In this document: in pieces, positions 14,042-25,200 of the stretch | How positions within the stretch are numbered: position 1 is the first letter of the stretch | Layout: each line of letters opens with the position of its first letter | NCBI RefSeq assembly: GCF_002078875.1 | Contig: NC_034414.1 | Coordinates: 29,706,450-29,770,449 of the forward strand | Reading direction: 5' to 3' | Length of the DNA: 64,000 bases | From: Numida meleagris | Lineage: Eukaryota > Chordata > Aves > Galliformes > Numididae | Position numbers and translations under genes: made by a program | The notes under the pieces: generated by a model | Told to the model about the DNA's origin: nothing | Databases searched by the model: none | The model's input: the letters and a program-made list of their open reading frames with translations, nothing else

Positions 14042-16303
14042 TGGAAAAAATTGCAAAGTTAAATGACTATCTGCCAGATACAGGTCAGCAGAAATCTGCA
14101 GATTATGTCTCTAAGCAATGTAAACAGTTGTGACTCTTGAGGGACGCTGCTCCCTGTCAAAAGCTTTCAACACAGACACAAGTTAAGTGGCAAGACTACA
14201 GTTTTATCGATTGCTTCGGAAATGCTTTGCTTATCCAAGATACCCATTTTTCAATACCACTAAGTCACTCTTAGGTCAGAAATAAATTTAAAAAAAGGAG
14301 TCTCCAATTATTTACATATTTCTTTTACTATCAAGTTCAAAAATCTTTTCTTTGGTCAAAAATATTTCATGTTTTAATTACAGAGTAGTCTGGATTTTTC
14401 TTTTTCCTTAACTTTTGTTAGATTAATGATCTGATCACAACTGGCTGTGAACACTAAAACTAGCCTAATAAATGAAATTTAAAAAGACGTGGTTCCTACA
14501 AATGCGTTAGAAATCTACGCTTGACTTTTTTCAAAGGTGGAAAAATGAATTAACAGAAGTCCCTAAAAAACTTCCTTAGACTTCAACAAAACTGCCATTC
14601 ACACAGCACTTCAGATACATTTACGGTAAAGAACTCAGCAAGAATTTTCACAGAAACTGCTAGTAACCACTTTCTGACTTGAGTATTGTGATGGACTGAG
14701 CAGCGAAAATAACATTCATAAGAAGTCACTCATGAATATTCTTCAGTCTCAAATATGTATTTCATAATTCTTCACCAAAATGCAAAATATCACTTTCATG
14801 AAAATTTTATATTCACAGTAGTCTTCACTACATGCTTTATCTATACTTGTTCCTCCTTCAGTGAAAATTTTTTAGTTCTCTCACTGCAAATATTTTTGTT
14901 TCTTTCCAGTATTCTGTACATATTTCATTTTCTCTAACTAGATAATATGACTTATGAAATGAGTGACTTCATGACATCTTAAACATTTGTACGCACTCAG
15001 AGCTTTCTTCACTTGATTTTTTTTTTAAAAATCAGAATATGGTATAGTGAGATGGCTTTCAGGATGAAGTCACAACTAGAAAATTACTTCAGAAAAACAA
15101 AGTAGAAAACACAGCTTTAAGAAATCAAGTACTATTCTTAAACTATTTGTTAAAAAAAAAAAAAAAACAGAAGAAAAAAGAGAACTCTTTTCAAACAAAT
15201 AGAAAGCCTGTTTCTAGACAGACAACTCTGAATGCTTTCTAGGAAAGACAAGGTATGCTTTTGCTTAGAACAGGGGTTCTGCTATTCACCCAAGACTTTC
15301 GGAAGAGTCCTTAAGCAAGATTCTCATCAATGATGTCCACCCATTGATCCCTTGTTTTGTCTTGCAATAGCATGGCAAAAGAAAGTCCTTTAGCCTCAGT
15401 TTTGAAGGTGAGGATTCAAAGAATGCAGTAACAGCAAGAAATAACATAGCACCAGTTTTTTAAGTATCAGCAACTAAATAAAAGAAACTGGCAATGATGA
15501 TGAGCTTTAGATTCTTACTCCACAAAATTTGGAAGAATTTGGCTCATCTTACCTGTTCCTCACACTAATTTACAAGGGTATGCTAAGTACTTTCATACGT
15601 CTCTTATCTTCTTTTGGACACTTACCATAAGGAGACTGCTATTACTCTGTGATCTAATTAACAACATTTTCATTAATAACTAGCTAAATCTTACCATTTA
15701 ACTTAGGTCTTATTCCTCTTAGCATTTAATTACTTCAAATCATTCCTTTTTTTCTTGGTTCATAGTTCCAGTTTAATAGAGGCAAATTGTAATTTGAGCT
15801 GCAAACATCCAAGCTAAGGGGACGGAATTTATGCCAGTCACAGAAATTACCCCGTTGTGATAATTACTTTTAAAAGAGCTATGCTCATGTACACCAACTG
15901 AGAACCTGGTTCAAAGGCTGCAAGAGCAATCTGTTATTTGTCTGAACGCCTTGACTCAGATCTTTAATAACTGAATATTATGACCAGGAACAAAAGCCTC
16001 ATAAATGCAATTCTTCATCACGATCAAAGAAGTCAGGTATTTAAAGTAAGATAGAACAAAGCATGCAGATAGTAGATTTTCGAGACACAATTCTGAAAAA
16101 TGATCATTCAGGTTTCATTAACGATCATCTATGGACAGGATTTGGCTTCTGCTATGAATTCTGAGAGCGTTTTTCTTGGTCAAAACCAGAATCCTTTATT
16201 TGGAATGATGCTGATCGAGAGTCTATGTTTAGATTTAGATTTCTTTTTCCTGGTTGGATTTCCATAATACATTTCTGCAGAATTAAAACCTGTATTTAAA
16301 ATA

Positions 16304-17497
16304 CGAGGGTTGTCCTGAAAATAAGGCCTTCTATTTTATGATGTTGGCCCATGACATCAGAGGTGGACACTGGAGGTGTGGCAGCAGAAGTTGAACCCTC
16401 CCACCAATATTCTGTTACACTTTGTTGCCATGTGACAGATGGCAGCAGAGGGGCAGTCTGACAAAATGGCGTCTGACATGGAAGTGCATATGAAGCAAGG
16501 TGTGGCACTGAATTCTGCGTGGGGAAAAAAATGGCATCCACTGGCATTTATGGACACTTGGTGAATGTTTACGGAGACCAAACAGTGGATGTGAGTACAT
16601 TGAGGCCATGGGTGGTGTGTTTCAGCAGTGGTGACAGCAACGTGAAAGACAAACCACGTTCCAGACAGCCATGCACAGTTGTCACACCACAAAATGAAAA
16701 GCGTTGTGATCAGCTCATGTAAATCAGGGGATTGTGACCAGGGAACTGTGTAAGGAGCTGCATATCAGCATCAATGAGTTAGAAACAATCGTGGCAACGC
16801 CAGAATATCACAGAGTTTGTGCTGGTCATGAGACATGGTGTCACTACTACAAGCTGGAGTCAAAATGACAGTCCATGGAATGGTGATGTGAATTATCCAT
16901 TGAAGAAAAAGTTCAGGACACAGTCCTCAGTGGGTAAAGTGATGAGCACTGTCTTTTGGGATAGGAAAGGGATGAATTTCTGAATTTCCTGGAAACTGGA
17001 CAAATCATGAACTGACTGCTACATCATGACACTGGCTAAGCTGAAGGCTCAAACTTCCAGAGTCCGGCCAGAGAAGAAGACAACCTTTCTCTTGCAACAC
17101 AATAATGCCAGGCCCTGTACCAGTTCGAAGACCTTGGAGCACACTGCCAATCTTGGCTATATTGTCCTACCACACCCGTTGCATAGTCTGGATTTGGCAC
17201 CTTCTGACTTCCAACTGTTCAGGCCAATGAAAAATGGATTGGGTAAGCAACATTTTCCCAGCAACAATGCCATCATAGCAGCTGGGTCATTTCCACTGGT
17301 GCAGATTTTAATGAGCACAGCATGTAGGCCCTGGTTCATTGCTGGTGAAAATGTATAGCTAGTGGTGGTAGCTACATTGAAAAACAGCATTTTGTAACTG
17401 AGAATTTGCTCTATCAAATAGTATTATTGTGATCTTTGTACCTGTTGGTGTCTCCATAGAAATAAATAGGAGGCATTACTTTCAGAGTGACCTATGT
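16304..17497 (+). mobile_element. Mariner (Galluhop-like) element, full length, degenerate
   Basis: A Tc1/mariner element of about 1.19 kb is flanked by TA on both sides (16302-16303 and 17498-17499). The ends are imperfect inverted repeats: cgagggttgtcctgaaaata on the left, and cataggtcactctgaaagta as the reverse complement of the right. The plus strand holds broken pieces of a mariner transposase, for example SDVKDKPRS-like sequence near 16640 and a stretch from about 17026 with RVRPEKKTTFLLQHNNARP, then LHSLDLAPSDFQLF. The family usually has a DD34D triad. Here the first Asp region reads GHETWCHYY (His for Asp) and the second reads HNNARP (Asn for Asp), so the enzyme is dead. Frameshifts and stops also break it. 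Confidence 0.93.
17026..17358 (+). pseudogene. Mariner transposase remnant, C-terminal half
   Basis: This open piece of the degenerate mariner transposase corresponds to its catalytic core. It shows LAKLKAQTSRVRPEKKTTFL, QHNNARPCTS and HPLHSLDLAPSDFQLF, then a region like FPSNNAIIAAGSF before the frame is lost. The second catalytic Asp (normally HDNARPH) is Asn. The third, in LAPSDF, is still present. The N-terminal helix-turn-helix part is a separate broken piece at about 16519-16720. It has no own promoter that I can see and is not expected to make an active enzyme. Confidence 0.88.
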
Positions 17498-20153
17498 ATA
17501 TTTTAGCCTGCACATTTACAAAAAAAAAAAACCCAAAAAAACAAAAGAAACCTTCAAAATACAGACTGAAGCACTACTATTCTGTTGAGTCACTGCTCAA
17601 CTTCCCCATGCTTTCAGTAAAGTATCAATTTTAAGCAGATGTTAGGTGTTCTAAAATATGAACCAGTCAGCTCTTTTGCTGTTGATCATCTCAGCAGCTA
17701 ATGTAATTTATTTGCTACTGCTACATTAATTTGAACTGGTAAAAAATTGTCAACAATTCCAAACGATAGAACACTAACTTTTCTAAACAGTGTCTAAGTT
17801 CAGCTTCAAACAAGGGTCTCTGGGAGGTTCAAAGGTTTAACCGGAATAGCCGCAGGGAAGATGAATGAAGAACTCAAAAGGGAATGGAAAATGAGACTTC
17901 TTTTAACCTTTACGTAAATATTTACGTATTACTGTTGATATTGGTGGTTTTACAAAGTTATAAGCCCTCAAGCCCTCAAAACTGCTTAATTAACACAAAT
18001 TTTCATGCACATTTTCAGTACAACACTATTTTAAGTACCTGACAGGCTTTTTGAACTTCTGGTGGAATCTGGGATATTTCTACATATTTCCAATGACATA
18101 TACCTTTAATGTGGGAAAATTCTTTGCAATTCATTCTGAAACAAAGGTTCCACCTTAACAGCATACAGTAATGTGCAATAGCATTTAATTTTCATCCATG
18201 TGCTGGCCATCAGATACTATATGTTCCCCCTCCCACACAATTTAATACATTTGCTACATTGTAGGGGGAGTTAAGGACTTCCATCTAAACCCCTTTCCAA
18301 AAACAGTATGAAAGACATGAAGAATATTCATTACTATGTATTATTAACAGATCCCTCATTTTCTTTCCAACTGCCCACTAGCTACTAAGGATTTATTTAT
18401 TATTTGACCAGTCATTTGTATATTGCCTTTTAAAATGCTGACTTATGTAAAATACCAATTATTACAACATGAATCACAGTGGCAGTGAAAAAGCAATAGA
18501 TTTTAATTATATGCTATTTTTATACTTGCAGTGTGTCCTGTTTAAATTTTAAGAAACTTAAAGGGCATAAGCAGAATGTATGGAATGCATCTTAGCTCAT
18601 GATCTGACTTCCTTAATAACACTGAGTAGGGTATGATTACGTAATAACAGATAAAATGGCACAAAGGAACAAGACAATTTCATGTCAATTAGTTCTCATA
18701 ATAACCATAGTTAACATAGTCACAGTTTCTCATTTGAAACCTTTCTCAATGTGACATTCTATGGGATAAAGTGTGATTAGAACAACATTTTTATAGTACA
18801 ACATCTCATGGCATTCTTTTTCCTGGCTTTCTATTTATTTACTAGTACTAAATCACGAATTTAAGAATGAGACTTGCTCTGTTTTGATTATCACTAGGAA
18901 ATTTAGCATGTAACCAAATCTGAAATATCACTGTTTATTCTCTCAAAAACGTGATTCCTAAAGAACTGCCAGTGAAAAGATACAGTGCTTTCACAAAATT
19001 TATTTTATAGAACACTGCAGTATATTAGCAGCTTGGTTTCCCTGTATTTGAACGGCAAAAGATTATAAGCCCAGGGATTTCAATTTGACAACAAGCAGTA
19101 ATCAACTTTATGTCAGATACATAGCTGGTATGCAAAGTCATCCAAAAGGGGTAGAAATTATCAAATTATTATCATTACCAAAATCACCTTTCACTGTATA
19201 ACCATAGTGGATTATGCATCAGAATGGTAATGCTGAGAATAACAACAACAGTCATAGCGTATGGAAGTCACAAACAGGACATGAATCTAAAGAAACTTCT
19301 GAGAATTGTCACTGGATGGATGTTAAAAGGGATAAGTGGCTTTTTACATCTTTTACATCTGTTATGCTTGTAACTGTTCCTTTTTTCTGATTTCGTTATG
19401 CATCAAATTATGTAGCTTAAACTATCTCTTCCTTAAAATTAATTGCTGAATGGCTGAGCTTCATTTTTGAGGTGGAACACTAAACACAGGGTACTCATGC
19501 CTATACTGTTATGTTGGATTTGACTCACTTTTTTTAAGATTCTGTGAAAAATGGTTAACTTTACAGGGGTGTCATGACCGATAAGATAGATACCTATCCT
19601 TTTTCACATTATTTCATTTACTAAAGAAGAAATGCAACAAATAAGACTTATGATACAGAAATTTTTGTATTAGAGGAGTCCACTAATAAAACAACCAAAT
19701 TCACGTAGCCTGCATTCAACCAAATAGTAACCTATTTTGTAGGATGATGTACGGACCCCAGAAAATCAAGGGCAAAGACAGAGGCAAATGTGAGCATATA
19801 TGCTTTGGGTTTACCTTTGTGCATCTAAGGCTATCAATCAAAGGCAGAAAATACCATTCTCCTTTAAAGTAAGGGGTATCAATTTTATTTGTTAATAAGC
19901 TTAATATTCAGGAAACATATTAGTTACAGTTTTGGAAAGGGATATTTTTAGCTGGTGTTGAAGTCAAGCAGTCTGATTAGCACTCATCAAAATGTAGTAG
20001 GATATTCTTTTAAACAAATCCTGTCAATTAAGTCAAGTTTCTCAAACACATTAAAAAATGAAATCCCAGCTAGAAAAGAAGGAAAACACAAAGGGAGAAA
20101 GAGAGAGAAAGAAAAAAGATGGGCATGAGAGGACAAACCAATCAGATTTAGTG

Positions 20154-20276
20154 TTACCAGCCAGCGGAAGTTTTAAAAATACAGATCACCGAGTGAAATC
20201 GTACATTTGCTCGGAGAGAGCATCCTTTGACATTGCCTTCTAGGTGATCTCTGAGCTCCTCCAGCTTTCGATGGAG
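20154..20276 (-). other. Candidate unannotated gephyrin exon or poison exon (40 residues then stop)
   Basis: In the intron between the 19- and 14-residue cassettes, a GC-rich block on the coding strand follows a plausible acceptor (pyrimidine-rich stretch ending acatgtag). It opens in phase 0, the phase of all neighbouring exons. Translation gives LHRKLEELRDHLEGNVKGCS, then LRANVRFHSVICIFKTSAGW, then TAA. The first half resembles a short amphipathic helix. If spliced to its stop it would end gephyrin in the linker, without the E domain. Internal GT sites at a codon border (after GCA AAT, and after CAC TCG) could instead make a 72- or 93-bp in-frame cassette. I do not recognise the peptide from known gephyrin isoforms. 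It could also be a conserved non-coding element or chance. Confidence 0.35.
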
Positions 20277-20330
20277 CTACATGTAAACATCAGAAAATGA
20301 ATTGAAAAAGCAACCTGTTCTCTAGTTATG

Positions 20331-20356
20331 TTTTTTTTCTTTTTCTTTTTCTTTTG
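20331..20356. repeat. (TTTTTC)n pyrimidine tract
   Basis: T runs broken by single C at regular spacing. It lies 55 nt upstream, in RNA terms, of the candidate exon at 20276, where the complement is purine-rich; it is therefore not that exon's polypyrimidine tract. Confidence 0.85.
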
Positions 20357-22134
20357 TTCCTTGTTTTAAAATCATAGCATAACACATTTCTCACTGCCTC
20401 TGGCAAAATATTTCAAGACATCAAAGTGATTTCAACAACACAGACTTACAAGCTCAATAAACTTCAAAACTGGAAATGAGGTATTTCTGCTTCATTAGCA
20501 TGGGTCTTTTTTCAGCACAAGAAAAAAACTGAAAAAAAACAAGGGACTGATCATTCTAAAGCAACTGGATCTCTGCTACACTTACTATTTGCTTGTTTAT
20601 TGCTAAGGCAGTGTTCTAGAATGTATTTACATCTCAAGGGGTCAAATGTTCATGGTTTGGATTCCCAGTTAGGATTTCCCACTATATGGATATTTATGTA
20701 AGATTTTGTGTCTAAATACATATTTTGGGCAGTAAAATTAAATCCTGAGCAGTCAGATACAGAAATAAGAATCCTGAACTAGGTTATCAATAAACATTCA
20801 TAAAATAGGAGGTGAATCTCATCCCTTAAATGTTACATTTTCTGCGTATGTATACACATTATGCATATAGAAGTGTATCTGATGACCCATTAAGATGCAT
20901 AGGTCACAGCAATTACATATGCAATTCTCAGCACAGAAACTGTCACTGTCTTTGTCTTTTCCCCTGTGTGCATTCAGTGGTACTGAATGTCCACGACTGA
21001 AACTGTGCCTCATTCACATACAGGGCTCTTCTCATTTACACTGTAATGAAAACTTCTTCCCAAAACACAAGATGAAAAGATAAAGCCTCACAGACAGTGA
21101 GGAATGCTACAGATGCTGCTAGGTATCACTTGTGTAACAAAGAGCAACTGGCTTCTTTTCTGTATTGAGATCAATTTAAATGGTGTCATTACTGGAAAGA
21201 GGTGCATAATTAATCCTTCCCCTCCCCTTCTTTATGCTCAGTGAAATAACATTTTCACAAAGAGCAGCTGTGGAGCAGTGTTAGAGAACAGAGAGGATGG
21301 CTTGTCCTGGAACAAAGGCAATACACACACATACAAAAATGAAACAAAAGATCAAAAAACAAGAAGGCAGGAAAGGCAAGGAGAGTGCAGAAGAAAAATG
21401 AATTAGGGCTTTAGAAAGTGCTAAAAAGAGATAAAGTGAAAAAGGTGGAAAATTGGATGGCTGAAAGAGGCAACCGTTGAGATGGAATCTTAACAGAATG
21501 GCCTGGACTGCATGTGATCAGCATCCTGGTACAAATTATGTCCTGCGTTTTAAATCATTTATTAGAGAGTAACACTATACATGGGTAGGTAATGATTTAG
21601 ATATCTGCCTGTTAAGTGCTGTAAAGTTTGGAGTATGTTTATACAAACAAAAAGGCAGAAAAGGGCACTAATTATTAGCAAAACAGTGGCTCCATTCTTA
21701 TTAGTCTCACATGAATCTCTCTCATTTCCTCTTTATTTGCTCTGTTTCTTTCTGATTTAAAGGCTAGATATGGATGAAATATTCAACTTCCTTATAATGG
21801 TCTTTTGCAGAATTAAATGGAAGAAGTGCGAGCACTATAAAAGTTAAATTATGTTTTAGATGGGATGCAGTAGTCATAAGATGAGTAAGTCACTTCTCTA
21901 TGTAACAGGCAGTTAAGTGACAAACAACATACATCAGAGAAGTGGTTTAATCATGATCATCGAATTATAGGCATTTCAAGAAAGTTGTTGCTGTTTTGTA
22001 TTTTGTGACAGTTGAAGCTTACTACCTGGCCTTCCGTAGGTTGTTCTATGTGTAGCACAGAAACAAACAAAATGTGACCCAACAGCAATAAGAGTATTGA
22101 AATAAAAATGATGAGATGGTGAGAAATGGAAAAG

Positions 22135-22163
22135 CCCCTTCCCTCCCTCCCCTCACCTCCCCC
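22135..22163 (-). promoter_or_regulatory. Intronic G-run tract (possible G-quadruplex) after the 19-residue cassette
   Basis: The plus strand is almost pure C and T. On the RNA strand it gives G5-AGGTGA-G4-A-G3-A-G3-AA-G4, that is five G-runs of three or more with very short loops. It begins 64 nt downstream of the cassette donor. Intronic G-runs close to a donor are known binding sites for hnRNP H/F and often strengthen exon inclusion. The donor here (gtaaat) is below consensus, which would fit such help. Confidence 0.55.
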
Positions 22164-22227
22164 TTGAAAAGGAAAAATGTAGGCTATAGAAGAAAGTTTG
22201 CAAAATAAATGTTAGAAACATATTTAC

Positions 22228-22284
22228 TTTGAGGGATCCAACTCTACTAGCAACTCCTTTGCTTTCATCCGGCCGTCTAATTTG
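22228..22284 (-). CDS. GPHN: Gephyrin 19-residue cassette exon (QIRRPDES... type)
   Basis: A 57-bp phase-0 exon reads QIRRPDESKGVASRVGSLK on the minus strand. The acceptor is catttgtag-like (ccattgtag) and the donor gtaaatatg, so the donor departs from consensus at +5. I recall the same peptide as an optional insert directly after residue 288 in long mammalian gephyrin isoforms. It adds basic residues and an SRVGS stretch to the linker. It lies 13 kb downstream of the residue 244-288 exon and 8.7 kb upstream of the 14-residue cassette. A G-run-rich tract lies 64 nt into the intron beyond the donor. Cassette numbering (C4 versus later) differs between papers, so I name it by sequence. Confidence 0.92.
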
Positions 22285-25200
22285 CTACAATGGAGGAAGA
22301 TGGGTAAAAAAGACAGAAGAATAAAGAAAAAGTGAACTTAAAAAAATTTCCACACAATCAGTTAGCAGTACATGCAAGACATCAATTTGACTCTCTGAGA
22401 CACCTCTAGAGGACAAAGACACAGACTCTAATTTCTGAAATAAATGGTGTTTTATCACGTAATTTTAACCTTTCTTTGTTGACCATTTTTATTTCATTAT
22501 AGTACCAACCTGGCATATATTTTGCATGCTGAATTCACTATTATTTTTGAATAAATACATGTTACTTATCTGATTTGTATATGGAGAATAATGAAGTCCT
22601 AAAACTCTAGCTGAAGAAAAAAAACACTATATCTTCCACAAATAATATGATCATAGTATGCTATAACTGGGAGTATCAGGCCTGACAAGTATCATTGTTG
22701 ATACCTGACAGAATGCAATACAGGTTCCAGTTGTCCCAGGCCTAGAGATGTTAGCCACTGCTATCAAGTTTCCCAGTTAAAAATTATGCTGCCCAACCAG
22801 AAAATTTTAATGCCAGACCAACATTAGATTTTTATTTTAAATATACAATGTATATAAGTTCTCCCACACATCTCCTACCCTATTACTCTTCCTTTATTAT
22901 ATAATTTTTTCCTAGGTGACGCAGGGGGTGGAAGAAACAAATGAGGTAGATGCTCAAAAGGCCTTGTATTGTTAGAAGCACACAAAATAAAACATTCATT
23001 TACATCCAGAGTTCTTTTCAGAATTGCTGAATCCAGTAAATAAACCTTTTTGCTGATAAATTAAACTGGTGTCATGTCAACTGAAGTAGAGGAAGAAGAC
23101 AATAAAAATGAACTTAGGGATATCCTTCTGCTTGCTAGTCTGAGACAAGCCTGAAATGAATTTCCATTACCTGATGGTTGTTTCATAGCGTATATAAAAG
23201 TAAGTACCACATAACTCAGGTGAAGCCTTTCGAACTACACTAACTCTCTTTCCGTTATGAAGTCTCGCCAAGGAAGCCAAAGAGTGAATGAACCACGGAA
23301 ATTTAACCATGCTTTATGCTGGCCAGGACACTCCAGTAGAAGTTAGATTGCCACTGCTTATTTTTTTTCTGATCCTTGGACAACATAAAAATGTCACAGT
23401 CAAAACACAGTCAAGAAATTTTTGTCTTACCTACACTAGATTTGGAAGAAAATAATGCACCTAAACAATGCATTAACGATTTAAATATTTAGTTCTAATA
23501 GGATATGCACTACTAAAGTACACTGGAAACATTTATGAAAGTTGTTGCTTTCCATTCCTAGTCTTATTGCATTAGAATAGCATCAGTTTTGAACTATGAA
23601 GCAAAATATCAACACTACAGTTTTGACAGGAGTCCGAGTAAACCTCCAAGCAATTCCAGTATGCTGACCAAGAACAAATTGTTATTCATAAAAAAAGGTC
23701 TCCTTTAGAACACAGATTCAGTCTAAATATACGCAGTTGTAACCTGGTCGCTATATATTTCTTAATTCAAAAACAACAAGAAGAAAAAAAAAAAACACTA
23801 ACCAACAGAAAAAAAACACCCTCAGGAAGAAAAAGAAATCCTTATTGGAAAACAAAGAGACGAGTCAGCGCAAAGACCCTTGGCTCAGTATCCTGGTTCA
23901 AATACTATCAATCTCAGAAAGTATAACATGATCAAATAGAACACCATTTTCAAATATAACGTTTTCAGTTTTGCTTTGAAAAATGAGAACTAGAAAAAAA
24001 AGTAATAAAAAATAAATACTTATAGTCTTACATAATCTTAACTACATAGAATCAGGACATTACAAAAAAAACCCAAAAACACTATATATCATAGAATTGA
24101 AGGGAAAAGTTTTAAGTGACAGCTATACGAGTGCCCTTCACAGAAAAAAAAACTGTTTTATTCTCTTACTTACCAGTGTGGTAGTGTGGCTGCTCAAGTT
24201 GTTCTGAAGATTTAGGACTTAGAAATGAGCCTGGAGATATTGTAGGTGCATATAACTAAATTATTTAATCTTTCTCTCTTCAAAATATATAAAGAAAAGT
24301 AGACAAGAACTGTAGATTGCAAGTGATGAAATAATAAATGCTTGAAAATACAAATCAGGAGGAAATAGCTTAAGGTCAGCTCTTATCTTTCATTCATGGC
24401 ACAGAAAATATGCATGGTAACATATTTCCTAGGGGAACCTGGAAATAAGCTCACAATTTGGATGTTTCTCAAGGGATGAATCAGTTCTATGAAATGTGCG
24501 TACACTATACTACTTATGCTCTGGGTATTCAGCAGGGTACTACTAGGGGAAAAAAAAGCAAAACAAAAATCAACAAACAATACCTCTTTTTCCACGGCAA
24601 ATGCCTTGGAAAGGAACTCACATGCATCCTTATTTCTGGCCAACTCCTGTCTAAAGTTCTAGAAGTTGATCAATAAAACAGCATTTTAGAAAATGACCAT
24701 GGATTATACACTCCTCATTTTTCAGACACAACTACACACAAGAACCCCATCACTGATGACCACTTGTAGCTACAAAAGATCAGAATGAAAGATTGTGCAC
24801 CTAAGTGTTCTTAATCAAAAGTATATCTATATCTACCCCTGCCAGTAACTTGTGTGATCTAAAACCAAGTCCTTTGATTTTTCTATTAATTATCTGTAAA
24901 GTGATAATTGCTCCTTCTAAGCAAAATGTAGATCTAAGAAGAAGAACCTGAACAGTGAAACTGAAAACACAGTGTTCAGCTTCTGGTTTTATGACTACTG
25001 TTTATCATTTTTATACCACAATACAGCTAAATGAGCAGATAAAGAGATAAGGCAGGAGCAATACTAAGTAATTACTATCAAAACGTTATCTGAAAGAAGT
25101 GAAGGTTTTGGAACAATCTGAAAGAGTTGTAATGAAGGAAGAAATATGTTCTGCAGGGAATATTCCTAGGAAACTGTCAGAGTGTAATGCACTGACAGCT

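Larger units (their letters stand above)
13523..22227 (-). other. GPHN: Gephyrin intron between the 19- and 14-residue cassettes
   Basis: This 8.7-kb intron holds the mariner at 16304-17497, the candidate exon at 20154-20276, a (TTTTTC)n-like tract at 20331-20356, an (AAAAC)n tract at 14010-14041, a run of 16 A at 15152-15167 and the C-rich (G-rich on the RNA) tract at 22135-22163. Remaining stretches are AT-rich without recognisable content. Confidence 0.85.

Noticed and set aside
16296..16692. Minus-strand open frames across the left part of the mariner
   Set aside because: They lie antisense to the transposase remnant and carry no family motifs.
24383..24676. Overlapping 72-86 codon frames on opposite strands
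   Set aside because: The intron context, the absence of splice borders in phase and the lack of recognisable motifs argue against a gene.
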